From the NCBI GenBank assembly GCA_025526915.1, contig JAHLKH010000007.1, positions 186,001 through 250,000 on the forward strand: 64,000 nucleotides of DNA, read 5' to 3'. The notes under the pieces are model-generated. The model did not search any database. It saw only the letters and a program-made list of their open reading frames with translations, and was not told the DNA's origin. This stretch comes from Entophlyctis helioformis. Lineage: Eukaryota > Chytridiomycota > Chytridiomycetes > Chytridiales > Chytriomycetaceae. Every line of letters begins with the position of its first letter. Within the stretch, counting starts at the first letter, position 1. Below are positions 36,101 to 52,041 of the stretch, one piece after another. The position numbers and the translations under genes were made by a program.

Positions 36101-39100
36101 GTGAGCAGTTTTAAGGCGGTGCTTGAGCGCACTGCCAAGCTGGTCCGTGTTGATCTCGAGGCGGATGGACGCAGGAGCGAGCAGGAAACACGCCTCGCAC
36201 AGAATCATGCCATTGAATCCTGCCATCGGTGGCGTGAGTTCTTTGAATGCCTGCAAGGCGGTGCGACGGCACCATGCACGTACCACGGCGCCACGACGAG
36301 CCGCAGTTGCTCCAGCAGAAAGCGCAAACTGGATCGCGTGGCTGCTGCTTGAGTGGCTGCGGTTTTCTCTTGCTCCTGTTCTTGGGCATCATAATCGCCT
36401 GAGACTGATCGGCCCGTTCTGCCATGCGAAAGGATGTGAGCCGTCCATCCATCGATCCGGGACACAAGTGCAGTAAAACTCACGAGCCTCCTCGTCAATC
36501 ATGTCCTGAATACGCTGCCGTTCCTGCGCATTGGCTTCCTTTCGGCCCTCGCGTGCTAGCACCCACAAGTCAGCATCGTACTGGGAAAAAAGACTCGCAC
36601 AGACCACCACTTACTGGTTTGCGAAAAGTCTGCCTTGCCATGCGCATGATCGCTCGGAAACGCATTCTCAAAGCATCCAAGACACAGATCAAATGTGGTG
36701 TAGTAGTCGTGCTGCATGCACACTTGGCACGTATGCCACGGCTTGCTGTCGTTTTCGTCTTGGCCAAGCTTGGCCGCACACACGTCACAGCTGTACACGT
36801 CCTCGTAAACGTCTGTCGCGCCACACAACAAAAGTAAGCAACTCTCCACGTCGTAGACTGCAGCCGTGGCAGGCTGGCTCACCGATTCGGTTCAAGAACG
36901 CCTCGTGCGTGGGACACCAGTACAGGATCCCTTGCTCGAAATGCGACAGCGGTTTGCCCGTGCACGCCAGATGATAGCTCTTCATGCACTTGACATCAAA
37001 GCATCCAATCTGCCCATACTTTGGTCAGCCACCAACAGTCAGCAACAGCCAGCCGCCCCAAACCTTACCGTGGCCCCCTTTCCCTTGCATGCCGTGCAGC
37101 GCATGTTGCGTCCACGCCGCACAGCTCGCAACACATTGTACCACTTGGCGTCGCGGCCCTCGCCAGAGACGTGCACTTCGGGCGAGAACCGTGCGCACGC
37201 AACATGCACCCAAAACACCTTTTTGCGTCTCTTGCCTAGGTTGGTCCCCGCCGCACTTGCCAACACCAGCGCCGTCTCGGTCACCGCCTCTCCGCCCACA
37301 CGCGCAGTCGACGTGGACGATGTTTTGGATGTTGACGACGCCAAGAACGGCATCTCAACAAACGGCCCAACGACATTCTCGGCATCGTCATTGCAAAACG
37401 CGCAAACGCGGCGTCCGATGTATGGCACGCGGCCCTCGCTCAGAGCGGCAAAAAAGTCGGCGTCGAAACGGTCGGCCTCGAATGTGGTGACAAACTTGCC
37501 GCCGGTCTGGTTGGGCAGCATCTGGCGGCCCGTGGGCAGGACCTCGAGGATTGGCTGCATGGCAAACGACGACCGCGGATGCTCGTGGAACGGAAAGTTG
37601 CACTGGAAGCAGAGAAGACAGAGATTGAACGACGCTGGATGGTCCCATGCAGCATGCGTCGACGGATGTTGCTGCTGCTGCTGATGGGCAGGCAGTGACG
37701 CCTCGCAGTAGGTGCAGTAGTACCGGTACTGGCGGATACGGTCGCCGCACTGGTTGCACCGGATCTTGGACTGCGCGGGATCGTCGTCCATCTCATCGTC
37801 ATCAATGTCGTCATGGTAGTTGGGGACATGTGCATGATCGTGGCCGCGAGCTGGGACAACAGCGTTATGAGGGCTGGAGACTGATGTCGCGTGCGCGGCG
37901 ACTTGCAGCGGCTTCCTCGACCGAGCAACAGAGGCAACAGCGTCTCGAGCAAAGCGCACAATACCCATGCCAGGCGTCTCGATATCGTCATCGGCATCCT
38001 GAGTGCGGTCACAATCTGCCACAGCCGAAGAAGCAGGCTCGCCACGCTCGACGGCGTCTCGACTCGGATCCCTGAACACGACCCTGATATGGACCGGCTT
38101 GGTCGGGAGTGTTGGCTGTGCAGACGCCTCCAGTGTTGGAGCGCTTGGTTCCAGCTCCTCGGGCGGGACGATTGCAGGCGACAGGTACTTGCGTCGCACG
38201 GCTGGTTTCCGAGGCTGCCCCTGAATAGCCGGTTGGCTTCCTGCAGCTGGCTGCGAGTCTGCAACTGCGGGCAGAGATCCGCTGGTAACAGGATCGTCTG
38301 GCGACAGCTCAACAATGCGGCTCGAGTCCAGCATCTCGGGCTCGGTTTGCATTGCAGCCTGTGCAGCCCTCGGCAGCCTCCCAGCAAGGCTAGAATCAGC
38401 CCTCGTGCCAGATCGAGCATGGCCATGCTGACGCCGCACTTGTGAAGGCTTGACAACATCAACGCGACTGGTCTCGTCCGCGTTGCTGTCGCCACTCGCG
38501 GCGGTCGTTGCTGGCGCGACAGTAGCCGACGTTGGTGCATGTCGCAGTCGCAGCCTTGCGCTGGCAGCAACAATCCATTCGTCAAACTCGGGCCCCCAAC
38601 CCTCGTACCGCACGAGGATACGGCCGTGGCGGAACTCGAGCATGTACCCTGGCCACCACGTGCCCTGTCCATCCGAAACCTCGACGAGCCGCCGTGGCGC
38701 AAAGATGCTGCTGCTTGCAGGCCGAGAAATTGTGCCAGCACGAGGCAGTTGGACAGTATGCGCGGATCTGCGAGACACCGAACTGGAAGATCGGGGCTTG
38801 GACGCTGACGCCTTGGCGTGGCGCGACTGAACTGCTGCCGTGGCTGTCGTAGCTGACGCGGCAGAGGTCGATGTGCACTTGGGATCAGAGCAGAACCATA
38901 ACTGCTCAACGTCGAGTGCTCTGGATGGCTGGATGTTGGGCGTATGGCATTTCTGGTGGTATCGTGTCCCGCAGCCGTCGCAAATGGCAATCTGGTTGTG
39001 CAGGTCAGCCGGGTCCTCATGGCCAGAGCAGATCGAGCATGTCGGTGGAGAAGCAGCCATCTGGGTATCGTCATCGCCTGCCGCGGATGCAGCTGGAGCC

Positions 39101-41511
39101 TGCGCAGCATGATCATCAGGCTGGCCTGAACGAGGAGCCAAATCAGCCGCCGTTGCAGCAGACTCTGCCAATGGGTCGAGCGGCGAGACTTTGGCCTGCA
39201 GTTCGCGCCGTTTCTGATTGTGCTGCTGCTGCTGGCGACGACGCCGATCGCGCACAGAGAAGCCAAACACCTCGATGCTGCTGGGCACGAGCTCATCGTC
39301 AACTTCGTCGTCAACCACGATCTCTTGGAACACGTCGTCATCGTCGTCGTCGCCATCGTCAACAGCATCATTTCCACCAGCACCTTGCCCATCATTCCCG
39401 GCAGTAGCAGTTGTATGGCTCTTGATGCCAGACGTTCGCGGCCGCAGTCCAGCAGGAGCACCAGGAAGACTGATGACACGCACACGCACCGACTCCCAGT
39501 CGATCCACTCGTCGTACTTGGACCCCCAGCCGTCAAACGTGATGCGGCGCTTGCTGCCGCGTGCCTCGACGACTTGGCCTGGCCAGTACGTGTATGCCGC
39601 GTCGGCGACCTCAACGCGAGATCCGACTGGCAAGCCCCCAATGATCTGAGTGGACTGGATTTGACTCATGGCTGCCAGGGTGCGGCGCGTTGGGAACAGA
39701 CGCGTATCCATGAGGTCGACAACGTGCTGCAGCTGTGGTTTGTTGAGGGATCCCTTGGGACGACCACGGCCGCGCTTTGGCTGTGTTTGCTGCTGCTGCT
39801 GCTGCTCTGGCGGTTGGTGCGCTTGCCTTTCATCCACGCCATGACTGGCGGCAGGCTGCATTCGCGGCTGTTGTTCAGGCACGCTGGGCTGGGCACTTGA
39901 CTCGCGTGACTCGTCCATGTCTGAGCGAGTGCTTGGTTCAGGCGATGGGTCAAGTATGTCAGGCGACGATTCATGCGACTGCGACTGATCGGCTGCTTGT
40001 GCCATATGGAACTGCTGGAACTGGAACTCGTCGAGACGGCGCTGCCGCCGCTCGTCCTCTTGCTGCTTGTACCGCTGGTTCATGAGATCGCGGATGCTGA
40101 CGTTGGCGTGCCAGGATCCAGACGCTGTCGGAATGAACTTGCGTTTGAGCGAGCCCTTGGGACGGCCGCGGGGACGCCGCGGGGCTGAATCTTGCGATCT
40201 CTTGTCGCCATCAAGGCCGTGCTCCTGGTCGTCGCTGCCATCTGGTGCCTCCTCTGCGTCCGCCTTGGCGTCAGCAGCAGCATCAACGACAGGCTCTTGT
40301 GTCTGCGCAATGGGAACAGGATCGAACGTGGCTTGAGACGTCTGGTCTGGCACATGTGACTCGGGAAAAGCGCGATCGGCAGGGCGGACTTGTGTTGGTA
40401 TGATGCCCGCATGAGACTGCCCAGACGAACTCGACTGCATCTGCTGTTGCGGCGCCTGTTGCGCCTGTTGTGCAGCCATGTCTTGAAAGCGGGCCATCTC
40501 AAGCTCCATCTGGCGCGCCAGCATGGCCGACTTTGTGGATCCTTTGGGGCGGCCACGGCGACGTTTGGGTTGGGGTTCATCGACAGCTGCATCTGCAGAT
40601 GTTGTGGCGGATGTTGTGGTGGATGTGGTTGCAGATGCAGATGCCGAAAAGGGAGTTGCAGGGCCGATCGTCTGATTATCATTAGGTGGTAGTGTGGTGG
40701 TCGTGGTGGCGATGGGCGTTGTCGTTGAGGTGCATGAAGCAGCTGTTGGTGTCAATGCGGTTGTCAATGCGGCTGTTGCTGTTGATGCAGGCGGCAAGGA
40801 CGGCAGATCATGGCCGAGATTGCTGGTCACGGGGGCTTCGTGGGGCTGCTCGCTGAGACGGGCAGCGACGGGCGACGGGCGATGCTCGAGCTGCACGAGC
40901 TGGTCCAGACGGCGCTTGAGCATGGCCTGCTTGGTCGAGCCCTTGGGGCGTCCACGGCCTCGCTTGGCTGGATGCGGCTGCTGCTGCTCTCCCGCAACGT
41001 CCTGCGGATCAACAGCATCGATGGAGTTGGATGGGGCAGCGTCGGTTGCTGGGGCAACAGCAGCAGCGAGGACAGCGAGGACAGCGACGCAGCGACGGTG
41101 GCAGCGACGGTGGGCGACGTGGCAGCAACGGACAAGAGTGCAAGGAGAAGGAGGCGGGTTAGTTGCGCACGATCCGCAGACGCCGTTGCGCACGGCAGCC
41201 GAGCCACGCACCAGACAGAGCCGCCGCACTCGAGGCGCACGGCACGGTGGCGGCGGCGCGTGTGCCTTGGTCTTTCTCGCCGAAGAACCGAAAATCGATT
41301 GGGATCGACTCGGTATCAGCAGGGCTGGGGAAGCGGCGGACGGCCAGTCTGCCGGCCAGTTTGTCAGCCGGTCTGCTGGCCAGTCTGCCAGTCTGCCAGC
41401 CAGGAATGTCTGTAAACAGACACGCAGGCCAGCCAGCCAGCCGTGCACACGCACGCGCCGGCTGTCCACAGGATCTCGCCTGTCGCGGTGGCCACGGTGA
41501 TGGCGCTGCAT
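33197..41511 (-). CDS. Chromatin-reader / DNA amino-methyltransferase fusion protein
   Basis: Eleven exons in perfect phase: 41511-37069, 37009-36883, 36812-36615, 36555-36484, 36418-36284, 36240-35494, 35427-34880, 34818-34354, 34278-34158, 34097-34021 and 33958-33197, giving 2,564 residues. Modules in order: four AT-hooks with core RGRPKGS (near 40950, 40550, 40165, 39765); Tudor/chromo-barrel-like module 1 (YWPGQVVEARG, GWGSKYDEWID); PHD finger (CSICSG...CDGCGTRYHQKCH, WFCSDPKC); Tudor-like module 2 (WWPGYMLEF, EGWGPEFDEW); ZZ finger (CNQCGDRIRQYRYYC); extended PHD (CAFCNDD...WVHVACARF, CTACKGKGATIGCF, SYHLAC, WCPTH); second ZZ finger (CDVCAAKLG, FDLCLGCFENAF); GATA-like Cys4 (CAFCWSNCGSSWRR, LCEACF). 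The methyltransferase has SAM motif FIGRGT, VDINP, HGDSRN, catalytic-loop HPPY and TRD-like downstream parts (LGIGDNR, MFTHEYIAVFRK). The last exon resembles a degenerate second methyltransferase lobe. The start is uncertain: 41511 is the first in-frame ATG, but codons before about 41080 look non-coding. One intron is only 43 bp. Confidence 0.85.
35114..35125 (-). other. Methyltransferase motif IV (HPPY)
   Basis: Codons CAT CCG CCT TAT on the minus strand encode HPPY within VLSHPPYKD, at the position of the catalytic (D/N/S)PP(Y/F/W) motif of DNA amino-methyltransferases. It follows the SAM-binding motif FIGRGT, so the motif order is I before IV. Confidence 0.75.
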
Positions 41512-41585
41512 TGTCGCGCTGGCCCGGGTTGCCCACCAGCCCAACAGGTAACAGCCCAGCGGCCCGCATCGAGCCCCGACACGCC

Positions 41586-42719
41586 ATGGATCCCACGCAG
41601 CCCGCCAGCTTCCGCCACTGCTTTGCGACGCTCAACGGCCGCAAGCACCACTACGTCGAGGAGGGCCGCCCCGAGAGCGGCGGCGCTGCCCGCCCGCTGG
41701 CCGTCCTTGTCCACGGCTTCCCGGACCTGTGGTACGGCTGGCGCTACCAGATCCGCCCGCTCGTCGACGCTGGCTTCCACGTTCTCGTGCCGACCATGAT
41801 TGGCTACGGCCAGACCGAGTCGCCTGCCGTGACCGAGGCCGACCAGGCCGCCCTTGTGCGCTACTCGTACAAGAGCGTCGCCAACGACCTCGCTGCGCTG
41901 CTGGACCATGCCAGCGGCGTGGCGGGCACCAGCGCCGTGTTCCTCGGCCACGACTGGGGCGGCATGGTCGTCTGGCGGGTCGCAATGCACCTGCCCGAGC
42001 GGGTGCGCGGCCTGGCCGTCTTCTGCACGCCGTTCCAGCCGCCGCACGGCCAGTACGTGCCCATCGAGCACATTGTCAAGGTGATGCCGCACCTCGGGTA
42101 CCAGCAGACGCTCGCGGCGTTTGAGACGGGTCCGATGGTCGCGGCCAACATCGACGTGTTTGTCGATGCCATGTTCCACTCGGGCGCGAGCGACGAGGCC
42201 ACCAAGGCCGGCCTGAAGGAGCGGCTGGCCAAGGCCGAGCCGGCGGCGATTGCCGGCCTGCTCAGGATGTTTGCGTCGGGCCCCGGCATGGCGCGCCCGC
42301 TCAGCGAGCAGGAGCTGGCGTACTACCGCGAGCAGCACCGCGCGGGCGGGTCGCTGGTCCACGCGCTCAACTGGTACCGCACGCGCCGCATCAACTACGA
42401 CGACGAGCTGCCGTTTGCGGGCGAGGCCGACACGGCCGTGTCGACGTCGGTGGCGGCCGAGGACGGCAAGAGCCGCAAGGTGTGGTTCAAGGACCTGCCG
42501 ATCCGCTTTGTCGGCGCGACGGGCGACCCGTTCCTGCCCATGTCGATGGCCAAGTCGATGGAGGCCAACGTGCCGTCGGCAGTCATCTCGGCGGTCGAGG
42601 CCACGCACTGGCTGCTCGCGGAGAACCCGGCGGCGGTCAATGCCGCGCTGCTGCCGTTCATGGCCGGGCTCAAGGCGGCGTGGGAGAGCGAGCAGGCGAG
42701 CGCCGCGGCCCGGCTGTGA
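41586..42719 (+). CDS. Epoxide hydrolase (alpha/beta-hydrolase fold), single exon
   Basis: Intronless gene of 377 codons. It opens an epoxide to a diol through a covalent ester on an aspartate. Features: oxyanion motif HGFP (residues 43-46), GYGQT, nucleophile elbow GHDWGG with Asp at 123, a cap region with tyrosines (LAYYREQH, NWYRTRRINY), an acid in GATGDPFLPM and the catalytic histidine in VEATHWLLAENP. Third codon positions are nearly all G or C, and it is one of the few genes in the window without introns. This fits either strong expression or horizontal acquisition. Its ATG is 75 bases from the first in-frame ATG of the divergent methyltransferase gene. Confidence 0.93.
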   Translation: MDPTQPASFRHCFATLNGRKHHYVEEGRPESGGAARPLAVLVHGFPDLWYGWRYQIRPLVDAGFHVLVPTMIGYGQTESPAVTEADQAALVRYSYKSVANDLAALLDHASGVAGTSAVFLGHDWGGMVVWRVAMHLPERVRGLAVFCTPFQPPHGQYVPIEHIVKVMPHLGYQQTLAAFETGPMVAANIDVFVDAMFHSGASDEATKAGLKERLAKAEPAAIAGLLRMFASGPGMARPLSEQELAYYREQHRAGGSLVHALNWYRTRRINYDDELPFAGEADTAVSTSVAAEDGKSRKVWFKDLPIRFVGATGDPFLPMSMAKSMEANVPSAVISAVEATHWLLAENPAAVNAALLPFMAGLKAAWESEQASAAARL

Positions 42720-42819
42720 TCGGAACAATGAATTGAGTCGCGCGACGGCGTGACGGCGTGTCTGCGTCTGAGCATCAGAGTGACTGCGTCTGTGGCCCTC
42801 ATGTGACCCGCGCGGGCCC

Positions 42820-42825
42820 AATAAA
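42820..42825 (+). promoter_or_regulatory. Putative polyadenylation signal AATAAA
   Basis: AATAAA 101 bases after the epoxide hydrolase stop and 68 before the next ATG. Confidence 0.4.
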
Positions 42826-42892
42826 GCCACGTGCGCGCACCGCTGCCTTTGCCTTTACCCACACGCACACGCTCCTGTGAACCGCCGTCGCC

Positions 42893-45195
42893 ATGTCGGG
42901 CATCTACACCGTCGAAGAAGTCGCCAAGCACAACACGGACAAGGACGTCTGGGTGCGTCGTCGTTGTTGTGTCTGCGTCGTCGTGCCTTTGCAGTTGTGC
43001 CTTCATAGTCGTGCTCTCGTTGTTGTCGTTGTTGCTGCTCCGCGTCTGCTGCTGCGTGCTGCGTGCTGCGTGCTGCGTGCTGCGTGCTGCGTGCTGCGTG
43101 CTGCGTGCTGCGTGCTGCTACCCCACACGCACGGCTTGTTCCGTCGTGCTGTTGCTGACCCACCTGCCTGCCTGCCACCTGCTGCCACTCACCTACAACT
43201 CGGCCCGCTCTCTGCACGGCTTCGGATGCACTCCACCAGATCATCGTCCATGGCAACGTACGTCACACTGGCTGCCACACTGGCTGTCGTGCTTGCTTGC
43301 TTGCCAGCTTAACCGTCCGGCTGACCATCCGGCTGCCCATCTGCCCATCTGCCCTCGTCCAGGTCTACGACGTCACGGGCTTCCTCAACGACCACCCGGG
43401 CGGCAAGAAGGTGCTCGTCAAGGTCGCCGGCAAGGACGCATCGAAGCAGTTTGACCAGTTCCACAACGCCGCCGTCCTCAACCAGTACGGCCCCGGCCTG
43501 CTCAAGGGCAAGATCGGATCGGCCTCGGCCGCCCCCGCCGCTCCAAAGGCCGCCGCTGCTCCCGCTGCCGTCTCGTACGACACTCCCGCTGTCGGCCTCG
43601 AGGAGGGCGACGCCTTTGGCGAGATCATCCCCTACGGCGACCCTGCCTGGTACACTGGCTTCTCGCCCTACTACAACGACAGCCACAGAAAGGTGCGTTG
43701 CCTGCCGGCCGTTGACACGCTGTGCTGCTGCTGCTGCTGCTGACTCGCAGGCGTCTTTCACGTGCATGATGATCCGTGAACGCGTTGCGCTGGTCAGCTG
43801 CGCTCGTTCATGCGCAACTTTGTCGAAAAGGAGATCATGCCGCACGCCCACGTCTGGGACGAGGCCAAGGAGCTGCCGCGCGAGCTGTTCCTCAAGGCCG
43901 GCAAGGCCGGCATCCTGCAGTCCGTCATTGGCCACCCGTACCCCGCAAAGTACTCGGACGTGCCTCCTCCCTGCGGCATCAAGGCCGAGGACTTTGACGC
44001 ATTCCACGAGGTGCGGAGCCACACGCTTGCTGCCCAATGGCGCGTGCCTTGTCTAGATCTGCACATGGACTCACCGCTCCTTCTCCTGATAGTTTGTGGT
44101 CTGCGACGAGCTGTCGCGCTGTGGATCGGGCGGTGTGCTCTGGGGTCTCATTGGCGGTCTCGGCATTGGTCTCCCGCCCATCATGAACTTTGGCTCCGAC
44201 TACCTCAAGGAGAAGGTGGCTCCTTCCTGCCTCTCGGGCCAGAAGAACATCTGTCTTGCCATCACTGAGCCGAGCGCCGGCAGTGACGTGGCCAACCTCG
44301 TCACCGAGGCCAAGAAGACTGCCGACGGCAAGCACTTTATCGTCAACGGCGAGAAGAAGGTGCGTCTGGTGTTGTGCACACGCCTCGCATCCATGACGGC
44401 ATCATCTGGGCTATCCATGCTGACCTTGCTTTGGCCGCCAATGCGTTGCACATTTTGCTGGGTCGGTTGCAGTGGATCACTAACGGCACCTATGCCGACT
44501 ACTTTACGGTTGCCGTCCGCACCGGCGGCCCCGGCATGAACGGCGTGTCGCTCCTGCTCATTGAGCGCTCGATGCCCGGTGTCAAGACACGCCACATGCC
44601 CTGCTCGGGCGTGTGGGCCTCTGGCACGTCGTTTGTGTCGTTTGAGGACGTCAAGGTGCCGGTCGAGAACCTCATTGGCCAGCTCAACAAGGGCTTCAAG
44701 TGCATCATGTACAACTTCAACCACGAGCGCATGGGCATTGCCATCCAGGCCACGCGGTTTGCGCGCGTGTGCGTGGAAGAGTCGCTCAAGTACGCGCACA
44801 AGCGCAAGACGTTTGGCAAGAAGCTCATTGACCACCCGGTGATCCGCAACAAGCTCGGCCACATGATCCGCAAGGTCGAGGCGACGCACGCGTGGATGGA
44901 GTCGCTTATTTTCCAGACGACTCGCATGCCCGGCGAGATGCAGATGCTCAAGCTTGGCGGCCCGATTGCGCTGCTCAAGGCGCAGTCGACGCAGACGATG
45001 GAGTTTTGCGCGCGCGAGGCGGCCCAGATCTTTGGCGGCCTCAGCTTCTCGCGCGGAGGACAGGGCGAGAAGATCGAGCGGCTGTACCGCGAGGTGCGTG
45101 CCTACGCCATCCCCGGTGGATCCGAGGAGATTATGCTGGACCTCGGTGTGCGCCAGAGCATCAAGGTGTCGCAGTTCCTTGGAGCCAAGCTTTAG
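42893..45195 (+). CDS. Cytochrome b5-acyl-CoA dehydrogenase fusion
   Basis: Five exons: 42893-42952, 43363-43692, 43798-44010, 44093-44359 and 44473-45195, encoding 530 residues. The N-terminal cytochrome b5 domain ([26 protein letters not shown]) has the heme-ligand HPGG. The acyl-CoA dehydrogenase has N-terminal helices ([16 protein letters not shown]), the FAD/substrate segment [16 protein letters not shown], the middle barrel ([19 protein letters not shown]) and the C-terminal helical domain ending [18 protein letters not shown]. This fused architecture is known in fungi and suggests electron transfer from substrate through FAD to heme. Intron 1 is 410 bp with a heptamer repeat. Codon use is as GC-rich at third positions as in the epoxide hydrolase, consistent with high expression. 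Function beyond acyl-CoA oxidation is inferred. Confidence 0.93.
43048..43118. repeat. GTGCTGC heptamer tandem repeat in intron
   Basis: About ten tandem copies of gtgctgc in intron 1 of the cytochrome b5-acyl-CoA dehydrogenase gene. Perfect units indicate recent expansion. Confidence 0.9.
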
Positions 45196-45277
45196 AGAGG
45201 CTGGCGTCTTGCCCTGACGCACCGCCTCTTCCTGCTGGCATCTGTCGGTCAATCCATCGTATGCCGCTGCACCCTCT

Positions 45278-45345
<68 letters not shown>

Positions 45346-45625
45346 CAACAAGGGTTGGTTCGCAATACACGTGTGCTCAACGAAGCAAGAGTTGGTTCTT
45401 TTCAATGTCACAGGACAGGTTTCTGAGATGGGTGGAGTTGGAGGGATGAAGGCGGGCGGGCGGGGGGTCTGGGCCAGGCACGGCAGCAATAAGGAAATGG
45501 GCGAGCGGGTCAGGGAGTGAGAAGACGGATGAAAGGGAAAAACACGGTGTAAGAGAAGAAGGATGGACGCGATACGTGTCCGTCCGTCTGTCTGTCCGAC
45601 TGACTGACTGACTGAGTGACTGGAT
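45196..45625. other. Convergent intergenic region with long (CT)n microsatellite
   Basis: 430 bases between the acyl-CoA dehydrogenase and Rab11-like stops. It contains an approximately 60-base (CT)n run (45280-45340), a possible AATAAGGAA near 45488, and ctgactgactgactgac at 45597-45613. No gene seen. Confidence 0.6.
45280..45340. repeat. (CT)n microsatellite
   Basis: Uninterrupted tc/ct dinucleotide run of about 60 bases just downstream of the acyl-CoA dehydrogenase stop. Confidence 0.95.
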
Positions 45626-47151
<1,526 letters not shown>

Positions 47152-47194
47152 TGTGCTGAAGTGTTGGCGAGATTCGGCTTTGAGGCAAAGTCGT

Positions 47195-50486
<3,292 letters not shown>

Positions 50487-50739
50487 TCCGCTCTCGAGCC
50501 TGTCTGTATGCCTGTATGCCTGTCTGCCTGTCTGCCGGTCTGCCTGTCGTGCAAGTCGCCGTCGTTGGCGTTGCGAATCTTGTGATCTGGCAGCAGCGAG
50601 TGTGGGTCGCCGGACGCGATTGGAAGCGAGCCGCAGATGGACTGGATTGGATTGGCGAGAGAAAGAGAGGAGACGTTTATTGTCTTGAGCAGCTGTAGAC
50701 GCAGACGCACGGGTCGCGGTCTAGGAGAGGTGTGGTGGT

Positions 50740-52041
50740 CTAGAATGTAAAGACGTTGCGGCCGAGACCTGTGGACGGGCCGCCGATCTGTTCCGCATTG
50801 GTGCACGCAGGTCAGCAGGCTGGAAATGAGAACGCTCCAGCAGAGCGAGTGTGTGAGGTGCTTACGCGGCGGGGAGACGCGCCAGTGGGAGAGTTGGCGA
50901 CGAGGATTTCCTTAATGTCCCAGTAGCTGAAGCAAAGGAGAGTGCTGATGGTGATGGCGTAGACCGATCTGCGAGTGGCATAAAGGGTTGGTCAGCAGGC
51001 AGGCACACACTAGTATGGCAACTCATTGAACCATGCTGCGACTTACGGCAGAATCTCAATAAATGCCTGAGCAGCATTCTGTGGGCATGGCAGCCAAGTC
51101 AGTCAAGACTGAAGCTGGTTAGAGGGCGGAGTCCGCTTACCGTCGAACCCATGCCGCCGTTGGCGTTGGACGCCATGATGCCGCCAAGCAGCAGGCTAAG
51201 AGCGGCAATGGCACCCAGAGCGAGCGAGTTGGAGTAGAGCACAAAGTTGGAGATGGCGGGCAGGAGCTCCTTTCGCTTGCGTTCAACAACGCGCATGTAG
51301 ATCTGGTGTTGGATGGGTGTTAGGCAGCTGGTGCAGCAACACGAGTGAACCGGCTCGTCAATGGCCCACTCACGGCAATGCCGAGAACACCGTAAAGGAT
51401 GGCATCGCCAAAGAGCACGGCGGCAGCAAATGCACCAAAGAGCGATGGAGCGACTGGTTGCATATCAAGTGTGTCAGCCATGCGACAGACGATCAAGCCT
51501 GCCAACCGCAGACGCCACGGCTTACTTTTGCCCGACATGAGAATGGGCCAGGCGATATGGATGCCGTTGACAGCGTACACCCACATGACGCGGCGGCTGC
51601 GCGTTGCAGGCGGGTCCTGCGGCCGCATCAGAAACTGCGCCGTGCGCATTGCGACCGCCGAGAACAGCAGAATGCGGGCAATCTCAACGAGCCACAGCGA
51701 GCCTACAAAAAACAGAGCCATCGGACTGCGCGCACTACGCGTCAGCGAGCATGCACTTGCATGGCCATGCGATGCATCGGTGGCCAGACTGACATGAACC
51801 CCAAAAACTTGTCGCGCTGGTAAAACTGGAGGCCAAAGGCGACGCTCTTGAAGGCCTCGCTGACGTGCATGAGCGAGACGCCGACGAGAATGAGCGTCGT
51901 GACACGGCGCTCGGACGTTCCCATTGACTCGTACGACTTGTTCTTGTGGATGTAGTACGACTTGATGGGCGGAAACAGGCCGATGGAGGCGGCTGCAATC
52001 GTGGTCGCGAACAGCTGGACATGGAAGTCGTCTGAGGACAT
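50740..52041 (-). CDS. Multi-pass membrane protein, family not recognised
   Basis: Seven or so exons on the minus strand from ATG 52041 (MSSDDFHVQLFATTIAAASI) to the stop at 50740, about 310 residues. Splice phases agree throughout. Hydrophobic helices include LFATTIAAASIGLF, TTLILVGVSLMHV, PMALFFVGSLWLVEIARILL, VMWVYAVNGIHIAWPIL, SLFGAFAAAVLFGDAILYGV, LALGAIAALSLLLGGIM and VYAITISTLLCF, so about seven transmembrane segments. Loops are basic (IYMRVVERKRKELL), and the C-terminus is Gly-rich (IGGPSTGLGRNVFTF). The count suggests a seven-helix membrane protein, but no receptor, rhodopsin-lysine or transporter motif is visible. Function unknown. Confidence 0.8.

Noticed and set aside
33197..36484. 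Bacterial contamination as the source of the methyltransferase
   Set aside because: The methyltransferase region is interrupted by several spliceosomal introns with branch motifs and continues in phase from eukaryotic zinc fingers.
41364..42830. Very long minus-strand frame opposite the epoxide hydrolase
   Set aside because: High-GC coding strands generate stop-free antisense frames; composition is Arg/His-rich without domains, and the plus strand has all catalytic motifs.
43048..43118. CRISPR-like array
   Set aside because: A perfect 7-base tandem repeat without spacers inside an intron; simple microsatellite.
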